64,000 bases of DNA from Salipaludibacillus neizhouensis (GTDB taxonomy: Bacteria; Bacillota; Bacilli; Bacillales; Salisediminibacteriaceae). This document shows, one piece after another, positions 25,911-35,200 of this stretch. The position numbers were made by a program, and so were the translations under genes. Where the stretch lies: the NCBI RefSeq assembly GCF_002886185.1, contig NZ_KZ614146.1, positions 1,720,930 through 1,784,929 on the forward strand. The letters run 5' to 3'. How positions within the stretch are numbered: position 1 is the first letter of the stretch; each line of letters opens with the position of its first letter. Below the pieces are notes generated by a model. The model was not told the origin of the DNA. It was given only the letters and a program-made list of their open reading frames with translations, and did not search any database.

Positions 25911-27860
25911 ATGGCTTTAAATGTAACACAAAAGTTAATCCAATCTCATTTACTCTCGGGCGAGATGAAACCAGGTGAAGAAATCGGTTTAATAATTGAT
26001 CAGACGTTAACACAGGACGCAACGGGAACACTTGTCATGCTAGAACTGGAAGCAATGGGAATAGAACGGGCTCAAACAGAAGCGTCCGCTCAGTATGTTG
26101 ATCATAATATCATTCAAGTGGACAGTAAAAACCCAGACGATCACTTGTTCTTAGAAAGTGCTACTCGGCGCTTCGGCATGTATTATAGTCAAGCAGGAAA
26201 TGGCGTAAGTCACCCTGTCCATATGCAACGATTAGCCAAGCCTGGTAAAACTCTCTTAGGATCTGACAGTCATACCTGTGCGAATGGGTGCATGGGAATG
26301 CTTGCGATGGGTGCTGGCGGCATTGATGTTGCCATGGCGATAGCTGGAGAACCACTTTACGTAAAAATGCCAAAAGTGTGGGGCATTGAGTTAACAGGAA
26401 AACTTCCCGATTGGGTTGGAGCAAAAGATGTTATTTTAGAACTGCTTCGACGATACGATGTAAAGGGTGCGGTGGGAACGGTCATAGAATACTATGGGGA
26501 CGGATTGAAATACCTTGATGCAATGGACCGACACGTCATCGCCAATATGGGTGCTGAATTAGGAGCAACTACATCGGTTTTTCCAGCAGATAGTGAAATA
26601 AAACGATTCTTGAAAACGCAAAAAAGGGAAAATGATTGGAGCGAAATAGTTGCAGATAAAGATGCAACTTACGATATTAATGAAAAAATTGACCTTTCGA
26701 CATTAGAACCGTTAATTGCAAAACCATCTAGTCCAGGTAATGTCGTGCCTGTTTCCGAAGTAGCCGGGGAACCTATCTATCAGTCATATATCGGTTCTTC
26801 AGCAAATCCCGGCTATAATGATTTCGCTATTGTCGCTGAGATTGTAAAAGGTAAATCCATCGCCAAAGGAGTATCTTTTGATATTAACCCATCTTCTCGA
26901 CAAATTTTAACGGACCTTATTAATGAAGGTCACATTACAAGTCTTTTAACTGCAGGTGGGCGCCTTCACCAAGCTGGATGTAATGGTTGTATTGGTATGG
27001 GGCAAGCTCCTGCATCAGGTCGTAACAGTTTAAGAACTACGCCTCGGAATTTTCCTGGAAGATCCGGGACGAGAGAGGATAGCGTGTTCTTATGTGGACC
27101 TGAAACTGCAGCTGCATCTGTTTTAACAGGAGAGATAACTGATCCACGAACATTGAAGATGAAGTATCCAACAGTAAGTGAACCTAAAAAACCTACCATT
27201 GATATCGATTTACTGGATGCACCATTACCATTAGAGGAAGCAAAAATGGTTTCGTTATATAAAAGTAAAAACATTACCTCGATACCGGAAATGCAACCTT
27301 TACCAGACGAGTTGGATGTTCCAATACTGCTTCATTTAGGTGATAATGTTTCCACGGACGAAATATTAGCAGGTGGAGCAAGAGTATTACCATTCCGAAG
27401 TAATTTACAAGAAATCAGTAAATTCAGTTTTGAGATTTTAGATAAAGATTATTATAATCGATCCCTAGCACTGCTTGAAGATGGAGGGCACTCCATCGTA
27501 GGAGGGTTTAACTATGGGCAAGGCTCAAGTCGTGAGCACGCTGCTTTGGCTCCAAGATTCTTAGGTTTACGAGCAGTATTAGTGAAGGATTTCGCACGAA
27601 TTCATTGGCAAAACCTAGTTAACTTCGGAATTCTTCCTGTAACCTTCAGTAATCCAGATGACTTCGACAAACTTAGTGAGGGAGATGTTCTTTCCTTTAA
27701 AAATTTACGTGAAAGCTTACGTAACGACATCGCGATCTCAGCAAAAGTTGAAGCAAAGGGATTAGACATTCCATGTGTTCATGTAATGTCTAATCGGCAA
27801 GTAGACATTATGTTGGCCGGTGGTTTAATCAACTGGGTGAGAGAAAGAACGAAGGCGTAA
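25911..27860 (+). CDS. Aconitate hydratase, 649-aa bacterial/mitochondrial-like type
   Basis: Interconverts citrate and isocitrate with a [4Fe-4S] cluster in the cytoplasm. Cluster cysteines are in GSDSHTCANGCMGM (near residue 122) and GCNGCIGMGQAP (near 363-366). The C-terminal swivel domain has DNVSTDEILAGGARVLP and the substrate-binding GGFNYGQGSSREHAALAPRFLG. At 649 residues it is far shorter than CitB/AcnA of Bacillus (about 900) and fits the separate aconitase subfamily TIGR01342 rather than homoaconitase. ATG 25911 follows AAAGGAGGAG. A housekeeping aconitase probably exists elsewhere; this one may serve under other conditions, and its product could feed isocitrate lyase (45938), but that link is inference. 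Confidence 0.87.
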   Translation: MALNVTQKLIQSHLLSGEMKPGEEIGLIIDQTLTQDATGTLVMLELEAMGIERAQTEASAQYVDHNIIQVDSKNPDDHLFLESATRRFGMYYSQAGNGVSHPVHMQRLAKPGKTLLGSDSHTCANGCMGMLAMGAGGIDVAMAIAGEPLYVKMPKVWGIELTGKLPDWVGAKDVILELLRRYDVKGAVGTVIEYYGDGLKYLDAMDRHVIANMGAELGATTSVFPADSEIKRFLKTQKRENDWSEIVADKDATYDINEKIDLSTLEPLIAKPSSPGNVVPVSEVAGEPIYQSYIGSSANPGYNDFAIVAEIVKGKSIAKGVSFDINPSSRQILTDLINEGHITSLLTAGGRLHQAGCNGCIGMGQAPASGRNSLRTTPRNFPGRSGTREDSVFLCGPETAAASVLTGEITDPRTLKMKYPTVSEPKKPTIDIDLLDAPLPLEEAKMVSLYKSKNITSIPEMQPLPDELDVPILLHLGDNVSTDEILAGGARVLPFRSNLQEISKFSFEILDKDYYNRSLALLEDGGHSIVGGFNYGQGSSREHAALAPRFLGLRAVLVKDFARIHWQNLVNFGILPVTFSNPDDFDKLSEGDVLSFKNLRESLRNDIAISAKVEAKGLDIPCVHVMSNRQVDIMLAGGLINWVRERTKA

Positions 27861-27892
27861 AAGTTACGATTATCTTTAAGTTGTATTACAAA

Positions 27893-27936
27893 ACAACCCG
27901 TAAGCCTGCTATATACAGCGGGCTTACGGGTTGTTT
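27893..27936. terminator. Strong bidirectional terminator
   Basis: ACAACCCGTAAGCC (27893-27906) pairs perfectly with GGCTTACGGGTTGT (27921-27934). It lies between the aconitase gene and the convergent pair of tiny genes. The plus-side tail is short (TTACTC), the minus side has TTTTGTAATAC. Confidence 0.8.
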
Positions 27937-27959
27937 ACTCTAACTGAGAAAATTACCTC

Positions 27960-28133
27960 TTACGGTTGTGTCCGACGAGGTGCTCCCTCTACTTCTAAAT
28001 TCCTTGAATTTTCGATTATCCCCGAATTTTCTCTTGGACTTACAGTTCCGCCCCCAAGACCCTCGTTAATCATCCGATCCTCGTCAAGAGCTAGATTTTT
28101 TTTTGCTATATCAGAATTTTTCTTATCTTTCAT
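27960..28133 (-). CDS. Small protein, 57 aa, unrecognised
   Basis: Reading the minus strand, ATG at 28133 is part of a TAATG overlap with the upstream small gene, and AAAGGAG lies nine bases upstream inside that gene. The product starts MKDKKNSDIAKKNLALDEDR and continues MINEGLGGGTVS, ending GAPRRTQP. It is soluble, charged and probably unfolded, with a glycine-rich centre. The DEDRMINEGLGGG part looks conserved in style, like small sporulation-associated proteins of Bacillus, but I cannot name a family. Good ribosome site, coupling and a shared terminator make it a likely real gene. Confidence 0.65.
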   Translation of the reverse strand: MKDKKNSDIAKKNLALDEDRMINEGLGGGTVSPRENSGIIENSRNLEVEGAPRRTQP

Positions 28134-28279
28134 TACTTTTTACTCCTTTGTTGATTGCTGTTACTCCCATCTAATTCAGGACTACTTTTAGAAATAGTGA
28201 TTCGTTCCTTTCCGTCGTGCGGTTGAACAGCGTCTTTACTGTCTTGCATATTCCGTTTAGATTTTGAATGTTTACTCAT
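28133..28279 (-). CDS. Small protein, 48 aa, unrecognised (spore-type composition)
   Basis: ATG 28279 follows a near-perfect AAAAAGGAGGTT ribosome site by eight bases. The 48-residue product begins MSKHSKSKRNMQDSKDAV and ends GSNSNQQRSKK: lysine-, serine- and asparagine-rich with no hydrophobic core. Its size and composition recall minor small acid-soluble spore proteins such as SspP or SspO, and in B. subtilis sspO-sspP lie next to an aconitase gene, but the sequence does not clearly match either. CATAATA about 50 bases upstream could be a forespore-type -10. It is translationally coupled to the 57-residue gene (TAATG). Confidence 0.65.
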   Translation of the reverse strand: MSKHSKSKRNMQDSKDAVQPHDGKERITISKSSPELDGSNSNQQRSKK

Positions 28280-28509
28280 CGTATCTAACCTCCTTTTTAG
28301 AAAGCTCGTGCCTTTATATTTTTTCCTAATTAAATGATATTATGAGCAGAGAGAAAATGTTGATTGAGTCATCGGGCGAAGTCTTGTAAAATGAATTCAC
28401 CGAGATAATAAACTTAAAGATCACAAATATCCATATGTTTCCCAGATTAAAACTTTTAATAAAAGGTTATATATACATTATGGAAAGAAATTATAAAGGG
28501 GTACCATAA

Positions 28510-29181
28510 ATGCCGTTTAAATTGATAATAAAAATACTGGTTTTTCTAATTTTGATTGGTTCACTTCTATATTTCAATTTTGCGTATATTGATATAAATC
28601 CCGATCACATCCAAGTACTCATGCAATCGTTTGGAATCTGGGCCCCACTCGTATTTATTGGTATTTTTACGATTCGCCCTTTTGTTTTATTTCCTGCATC
28701 TATTTTAGCAATCGCGGGTGGACTCTCATTCGGTCCGTTTATAGGACCTTTAGTGACGTACATAGGGTCTCTCAGTGGAGCTGCTGTGTCGTTTTTAGTC
28801 TTTCGAAAATTAGGTGCTAATTTAAGAAAAAAAAACTGGAATGGAAAAGGGAGCGATCTGCAATTAAAGATAGAAGAGAATGGTTTTTTTTATATAATGG
28901 CGCTTCGAATCATTCCAGTTATAAATTTTGATTTTGTGAGTTATTTATCTGCCTTATCAAGAATTAAATTTCGTAAATACTTTGGAGCAACAATGGTGGG
29001 TATCATACCTGGAACATTAGCTTTTAATTTTCTTGGTGCGTCGTTTGTTGACTTAAATTTAACGATGATTCTTATTACTTCAGGCTTGTTTATCGTCGCT
29101 TTTTCTATTCCTATCATTATAAGGCGAATCATGAAAAAGAAGAACATAGATATAGACCTTTTACCGGATGAAAAATTATAG
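28510..29181 (+). CDS. TVP38/TMEM64 family membrane protein
   Basis: A 223-residue integral membrane protein of the TVP38/TMEM64 (DedA-like, YtxB/YdjZ) group. Hydrophobic segments are near residues 5-25, 42-60, 62-80, 85-105, 130-150, 160-180 and 185-203. The family core FxIRPxxxFPAS..AxxxGxxFG is seen as FTIRPFVLFPASILAIAGGL followed by SFGPFIG, with the second re-entrant-like part RIIPVINFDFVSYLSAL. Such proteins are thought to act as lipid scramblases or flippases in the cytoplasmic membrane. ATG 28510 lies six bases after AAAGGGGT. The FAD enzyme gene follows at 69 bases, possibly in one operon. Confidence 0.85.
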   Translation: MPFKLIIKILVFLILIGSLLYFNFAYIDINPDHIQVLMQSFGIWAPLVFIGIFTIRPFVLFPASILAIAGGLSFGPFIGPLVTYIGSLSGAAVSFLVFRKLGANLRKKNWNGKGSDLQLKIEENGFFYIMALRIIPVINFDFVSYLSALSRIKFRKYFGATMVGIIPGTLAFNFLGASFVDLNLTMILITSGLFIVAFSIPIIIRRIMKKKNIDIDLLPDEKL

Positions 29182-29249
29182 TAGTGATCAGTAATATGTA
29201 CCCAGTTCCAGACGAAAAATGAAGCGTTCATTTTTCAGTTAATCGGAGG

Positions 29250-30635
29250 ATGCACGAAACACAGTTACCCTCTATGCCGATGTTGGGAAGGACAGTGGTA
29301 GCTTTGAACACATATGATGTAGTTATTATTGGCGGAGGTGTAGGAGGACTTACATTATCTGTTAAGTTAGCTCAAGCGAATTTAAAGGTTTTGGTTGTTG
29401 AAAGAGAGAAGCAACCCGGTAAAATTTATAAGGGAGAGCTTCTCCAACCAAAATCATTGCAAGGTTTTCAGTTAATGGGAATATCGCAGGAAGTATTAAG
29501 CGAAAGTTTCTCTCTTCCTAAAATACACACGTATGAAATGAATAAAAACAAAAATGGAGAGTTAGAAGAGGCTCTATATATTCCTTTAGATTATTTACGG
29601 CTTCCAGCCCCTTTTGCAGAAGCACGAATGATTCCTCACGAAACATTAAAGAAGATCTTACTGGATAAAGCCAAGGAATTTTCCGGGTTTCATTACTGGA
29701 ATCCGGCAACATTCCATTCTTTTAGCGAAATCGATGAGCAAAATAATGAATTTAAGCGTGCCAAAGTGAAGTATGAAAAAAAAGAAATAGATATTGAAGC
29801 AAAGTTTTTTGTTGGAGCGGAAGGACGTGCTTCTATCATTCGTAAAGCCATGGGGGAAGTCGTCACTACAACCAAATATAACCATCAGTTTTTAACCGTG
29901 ACATTTCCTCGTCCAAGTGATTTTACCGAGGCAAGAATGTATGCAACTCATGAAGATTTCATCGGACTGTTTCCACTTCCAAACAATAAAATTAGAAGTG
30001 TAATGTTGATTAAACCAGGGGACTATAAGTTGATGAAAAACGAAGGATTAGAAACCTTTTATGATTCCATAACTAAATTCGAACCCTCATTAAAAGGTTA
30101 TGTTCAAGAAATAAAATCGTGGAAAGAGATTCAATTAATGATTCCTATTCGACATAATATTAAACAGTATGTGAAAGGAAATGCGGTCATTCTTGGAGAT
30201 GCAGCTCATAGCGTCCACCCAATGGCAGGGGAAGGAATGAATCTAGCTATTCAAGACGGCATGGTGCTGGGAGAATTACTTGATTGGATGTTTTCAAATG
30301 ACAATACAGACCCAAAACATTTGCGCTATTACGAGAAAGTACGAAAGAATAGATCTGACCGTATTTCCCGCCTGAGTCATTTATCTGCGATGGCTTATAC
30401 GTGGAATTTCAGATGGTACCAAAAGTTAAGAATGTTTGGATTAAAACGATTAGAGAGAAATCCTATTCTGCACTATAAACATATGTTGAATATTTCGGGA
30501 ATAGGTTGGTGGCCATACACTGTACTGGATGGTTTGCGGTTCTTAGGTCCTAGATGGGCATATTCAAAAAAAACTTTCGCACGTAAGAAAAATAATGTCA
30601 TTTTTCAGAACAAGCATGATCATCCATGGAAATAG
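29250..30635 (+). CDS. FAD-dependent monooxygenase (UbiH/PHBH-like)
   Basis: A flavoprotein hydroxylase of the p-hydroxybenzoate hydroxylase/UbiH family, up to 461 residues. The FAD-binding GxGxxG is in YDVVIIGGGVGGLTLSVKLA; the second FAD motif is VILGDAAHSVHPMAGEGMNL near residue 310. The substrate is unknown; relatives act on quinones, aromatics or isoprenoids. The start is uncertain: ATG 29250 directly abuts GGAGG, with no spacing, while the conserved domain begins near TTG 29304, which has only a weak GGAAGG upstream. The C-terminal 80 residues are basic and aromatic-rich, suggesting membrane contact. It follows the TVP38 gene. Confidence 0.8.
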   Translation: MHETQLPSMPMLGRTVVALNTYDVVIIGGGVGGLTLSVKLAQANLKVLVVEREKQPGKIYKGELLQPKSLQGFQLMGISQEVLSESFSLPKIHTYEMNKNKNGELEEALYIPLDYLRLPAPFAEARMIPHETLKKILLDKAKEFSGFHYWNPATFHSFSEIDEQNNEFKRAKVKYEKKEIDIEAKFFVGAEGRASIIRKAMGEVVTTTKYNHQFLTVTFPRPSDFTEARMYATHEDFIGLFPLPNNKIRSVMLIKPGDYKLMKNEGLETFYDSITKFEPSLKGYVQEIKSWKEIQLMIPIRHNIKQYVKGNAVILGDAAHSVHPMAGEGMNLAIQDGMVLGELLDWMFSNDNTDPKHLRYYEKVRKNRSDRISRLSHLSAMAYTWNFRWYQKLRMFGLKRLERNPILHYKHMLNISGIGWWPYTVLDGLRFLGPRWAYSKKTFARKKNNVIFQNKHDHPWK

Positions 30636-30670
30636 AGTAGCCCGTAAAATAAAATAATAGGAGTGATCCC

Positions 30671-30754
30671 ATGAAATTAAGACTACCACAAATGCTTTTA
30701 CTTTTAAAAGGCGGAAAAATGCTTTATAAATATTTGAAAAAAAGAAGAAAATAG
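30671..30754 (+). CDS. 27-residue basic peptide
   Basis: ATG 30671 follows AGGAG (30659-30663) by seven bases and lies 35 bases after the monooxygenase stop. The peptide starts MKLRLPQMLLLLKGGKMLYK and ends KKRRK: a short hydrophobic stretch followed by a strongly basic tail, which could insert in or lie on the membrane. A good terminator begins ten bases after its stop. I do not recognise it, but ribosome site, spacing and terminator suggest it is translated with the upstream gene. Confidence 0.5.
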   Translation: MKLRLPQMLLLLKGGKMLYKYLKKRRK

Positions 30755-30764
30755 AGTTAACTTG

Positions 30765-30806
30765 AAATGTCACAAAAAGTTTTAAAACCTTTTGTGACAT
30801 TTTTTA
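30765..30806 (+). terminator. Intrinsic terminator
   Basis: AAATGTCACAAAA pairs with TTTTGTGACATTT across a GTTTTAAAACC loop (itself palindromic), followed by TTTT. It closes the TVP38/monooxygenase/peptide group. Confidence 0.83.
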
Positions 30807-30811
30807 AAAGC

Positions 30812-30945
30812 TAAGAATTTATAAAATGCTTTCGAACAAAGGATCTCATTCGCTCTAGGCGGACATTTTCCACGAGCAACGACCTCAGCCTACTCGGGAA
30901 AAAGACCGTGTCTCTTCCTCTTGCAAGTTCTCAAATAACAATCTA
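30812..30945 (+). repeat. Dispersed GC-richer repeat (type 3)
   Basis: GCTAAGAATTTATAA is followed by GCTCTAGGCGGACATTTTCC, ACGAGCAACGACCTCAGCC and TACTCGGGAAAAAGACCGTG. The same order, in better-conserved form, is on the minus strand at 22425-22475 inside the tnpB gene. No gene is present between the terminator and the convergent membrane protein. Confidence 0.6.
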
Positions 30946-30964
30946 TAAAAATCAGCCTCGTTAA

Positions 30965-32053
30965 TTAAGTAGACCTGCTTTGCTCATTGCCCCAGTACCT
31001 TTTAGTAACCCGTTTATTTAAATGGTAATGGAGGTCTTCCACTAAATCGAAAAAGGCAACTAACTCATAAAATAAACTACTTTTTTCGGTCAGATGATGA
31101 TGGTCGTGACTATAGACGTTAACTGGATGTGCACGCGTAAAATTGGAACGAAGATGATTATCTAATTCATCGATAAATTTAAAATACTCATCATTCAACG
31201 GTGCTTCCGTATCCTCTAACGTAGTCCTTACAATACGGTCAGCCCTCACCAAAAGTTCCTTTTCATAATTTGTTAACGGTAAAGTGGAAGATAAATAATG
31301 CAAGTTACCAAGGTGCAGAACAGCCCGTTGAATAAAGTTGGTTGTTTGTTTATACAAATGAAAACGACGGTAATTTCCCATTTTGAAGCGATGAAATCTC
31401 ATTTCTCTCCGTTGCGACCGGATTAAATATTCTGTCCTCGATACTTTATTCCGTAATACATCATAGGAAGATGTTTCATTTATGCTTTTTCGTTCTTTTT
31501 TGGCAAATAATAAATTTCGAATTTCAGCTTGTACCGCTTTTTTTAATTCCAATACATGTTGGTTGTTTCGTGAACGAATCTCAGAAAGATAGTTAACAGG
31601 AAGTATAAAAGCATTGACTAACGATGATACAGTGAGACCAATCGTTGTTGTTCCTAATCGCAGTAAGAATGATATAAATACATGATCATGTAGTTCCGGA
31701 ATCATCGCTACTGCAGTTAACGCAGCGACAAGAGTTCCTTCTTGCAGTTTAAGTTTTTGACATAGAATAATCGTTAAAAAAGCTGCGATAGTATAGGTCA
31801 AAGCTGTTACTCCCAAAAAATAATAAGAAGTGGTTGCTAATCCTGCACCAATCGCACTTGCCGGAAAACGAATGATTCCTTTTCGAATGGAATCCGATGT
31901 CGTCGGCTCAATGGAAACAATAGCTGTGATCACCGCAAAAATTACGGGTAAATCAAAATAGATACAAATTGCAGAAGTGAGAAACACCGCTATGCCTGTT
32001 TTGATTACTCGATTACCGATAAACCTTTTTTTATTTGTTTTTTTTATTGCCAT
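30965..32053 (-). CDS. Aromatic acid exporter family (ArAE/FUSC-like) membrane protein
   Basis: A 362-residue protein with an N-terminal membrane half and a C-terminal soluble half. Hydrophobic segments lie near residues 15-35, 37-48, 62-80, 83-97, 105-120 and 125-150; the start RVIKTGIAVFLTSAICIYF and IVSIEPTTSDSIRKGIIRFP match the DUF939/ArAE_1 family to which B. subtilis YqjA belongs. The C-terminal 200 residues are helical and charged, ending with a histidine cluster (YSHDHHHL) near residue 325. Such proteins are supposed to export aromatic acids, but substrates in Bacillus are unproven. ATG 32053 follows AGGAAG. It diverges from addB across 165 bases. Confidence 0.82.
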   Translation of the reverse strand: MAIKKTNKKRFIGNRVIKTGIAVFLTSAICIYFDLPVIFAVITAIVSIEPTTSDSIRKGIIRFPASAIGAGLATTSYYFLGVTALTYTIAAFLTIILCQKLKLQEGTLVAALTAVAMIPELHDHVFISFLLRLGTTTIGLTVSSLVNAFILPVNYLSEIRSRNNQHVLELKKAVQAEIRNLLFAKKERKSINETSSYDVLRNKVSRTEYLIRSQRREMRFHRFKMGNYRRFHLYKQTTNFIQRAVLHLGNLHYLSSTLPLTNYEKELLVRADRIVRTTLEDTEAPLNDEYFKFIDELDNHLRSNFTRAHPVNVYSHDHHHLTEKSSLFYELVAFFDLVEDLHYHLNKRVTKRYWGNEQSRST

Positions 32054-32218
32054 AAAGACTTCCTCCGATGCATTACTAATACTTGTCGATTATACCATGA
32101 TTTTACCTCAAGCAAATCAGTGATTATCAAGGTATATCTATTGTAAAAAGCATGTTTTTCGATACAATAGAGATACGAACATATGGTTGGACGAAATACT
32201 CGGTAAAGAGGTGAGAGC

Positions 32219-35200
32219 ATGGCTGTAACTTTTATTTTAGGGAGATCAGGATCAGGAAAAACGACGAACGTTCAAAATGAGATTGTCAGGAAGATGCAAG
32301 AAGATCCAATGGGTCCACCGATTATATACATAGTACCGGATCAAATGACCTTTCAAGTCGAAAGGAAACTAGTCGAAAAATTAGGTCACGGGATGACGAG
32401 AACGCAAGTCCTTAGTTTTTCTCGACTAGCCTTACGTGTGTTACAGGAAGTTGGCGGGATATCTCGTTACCATATTCAACAAACAGGAATACAAATGCTT
32501 TTGCGGCAAGTTGTGGAAAGAGCGAAACCTGATTTTACTATTTTCCAAAAAGCACTTTCCAGTCCAGGATTTATCAATCAGTTAGAACAAATGCTTTCGG
32601 AATTTAAACGTTACCAGATAGACTCTGACACTCTTAGAGAAGAAATGAATAAGCTTGCTGAAAGTGAAGAACAAGATTCACCAACCGAGCGGACATTAAA
32701 GGATAAGTTGCATGATATTCACATTATCTTATCCGAAGTTGAAAAGTCCTTATCGGAAAAATATATTGCATCAGAGGACTATTTACAACTACTAGCCGAT
32801 TCCTTGAAAGATTCTCTCGTTCTTCAAGATGCAGTTGTTTACATTGATGGTTTTCATAGTTTTACACCTATTGAAATAAATGTATTACATGAAATATTCC
32901 TCAAGATAGAAGAAGTAACCATTGTCTTAACGGTGGATGAAGCAGTAAAACAAGACGAACTCATTCATCCACTAGATTTATTTTTTGAGACGCAAAGCAC
33001 GTACCAGCAATTACAGAATTTATGCGATGACTGTAAAATCTCCCATCAGTATATCTCGAATTACAGTAAAAGATTCGTTTCGCCGGCTCTCGCTTATTTA
33101 GAAGCAAATGGTGCAAAAAGGCCAGCTGATCCGATTTTAGAACATGATGGTATTCAAGTGATTAGTGCGGTGCATCGGCGTGCAGAGATTGAGAGAATAG
33201 CTAGAGAAATTATCTCCCTCGTTCGGGATGACAATTATCGTTATGGAGAGATCGCTATTCTTGTCAGAAATATGGGAGAGTACGATGATTACTTTGAAAC
33301 GATCTTTCATGATGAAGGGATACCTTTCTTTTCTGATCAAAAACGTTCCGTACTGAACCATCCGTTAATAGAATTTATCCGCTCAACACTTGAAATCATT
33401 GAAAGACATTGGCAATACGACGCTGTTTTTCGTGCATTAAAAACAGAAATGCTATTTCCAATTGAGGACGAGCATATGAGAGAAAAAGTGGATCAATTAG
33501 AAAATTATGTTCTCTCATATGGTATCAAGGGTAAAAAGTGGTATGGGTCTGAGGAATGGACATACCAACGTTTTGCCACAACCACTGACTATGAAGGGGA
33601 TAAAACGGATAACGAAAAAATATTTGAAGAAGAAATAAATCTTGTTCGTAAACAACTACTGTCACCAATAATAGATTTTCAAAAAGCTGCGAAAAATTCA
33701 TCTACGGTTTTTGATTATGCTAAAGCACTATTTGAATTGCTCGAGGAAATAAAAGTAACCGATAAAATAGAACAATTAAGCAAAGATGCCATGGAAAACC
33801 ATCGATTAAGAGAAGCACGTGAGCATGATCAAATGTGGAAGGAAATCATTGATTTGCTCGATCAAATGGTAGAAATAAGTGGCAACGAAAAAGTCAGTTT
33901 CAAGTTATTTATGCAAATGGTCGATACTGGCATCGAAAGTATGAAGTTTGCGATCATTCCACCGGCGATCGATCAAGTCGTGATAGCTAATATGGAAACC
34001 TCTCGGATTTCAGATGTTCGGGCGGCATTTATCATCGGCATGAACGATGGGGTAATTCCTGCAAAACCAAATGAAGACAGCATGGTGTCCGAAGAAGAAC
34101 GTACATTTTTAGAAAAACAAGGATTGCAATTGGCACCTGGTGCTCAGCGACAGCTTTTAAATGAATCATTTGTCTTATACATGTCGCAATCCTTGGCCTC
34201 TGAAAAACTTTACATGAGCTATCCTTTGGCGGATGAAGAGGGAAAAAGTTTGCAGCCCTCGATGATGCTTAACCAAATTCAAGAAGTTTTCCCGGAATTG
34301 AAAGTAGAAGTCGCATTGGAAGGGCCTGCTGATGTTCAGACAGACAAAGAGGTTGATTTTGTAACGAATCCTGAACGAACGTTGTCTCATTTAACAAATC
34401 AGATGCAAGCATGGAGACGCGGCTATCATGTGTCTGAAATTTGGTGGGATACGTACAATTGGTTTATGTCACAAGAACAATGGCAAGAAAAAACAAAAAA
34501 TGTGTTTGGCAGTTTAAGCTATAAAAATAAGCCGTCTTCATTGCCTCTTTCACTATCTGAAGAATTATATGGAACAGAATTAAAAACAAGTGTATCCAGA
34601 CTTGAGCAATACAATGCTTGTCCTTTTTCACAATTTGCTAATTACGGACTGAAACTTAGGGAGAGAGAAACGTTTAAGCTTGAGGCTCCTGATATTGGGA
34701 CCCTGTTTCATGCTGCGCTAAAAGAAATGGCGGAAAGCTTAAGGCAAGATGGAAGAGACTTTTCCCATTTATCTAGAGACGAAGCGAAAAGCCTTTCCAA
34801 AACCATTGTTGAACAGCTGGCTCCTAAAATTCAACGAGAAATATTGTTAAGTTCTAACCGATTTAAATATATCCAACAAAAACTGGAAGAAGTGGTCGCA
34901 AGGGCATCGACTGTTCTATCTGATCAAGCCAAATTAACAGGATTTTCCCCTGCTGGTTTAGAGGTCGGATTCGGACCAAACCAGCAATTACCACCTCTCA
35001 CCTTTGAAATTGAAAACGGCCATAAAGTAGAATTAATAGGTCGAATTGATAGAGTGGACAGGGCTGAAGACGAAGAAGGCGTTTATGTTCGCATACTAGA
35101 TTATAAGTCCAGTTCGAAAGATATAAAACTTGACGATGTTTACCATGGACTAGCCCTGCAAATGCTCATCTATTTAGATGTCGTTGTGAGCTTTGCTGCA

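Noticed and set aside
27931-28191. Plus-strand 86-codon frame
   Set aside because: It is the antisense of the two small minus-strand genes, which have strong ribosome sites and coupling; the plus frame has none.
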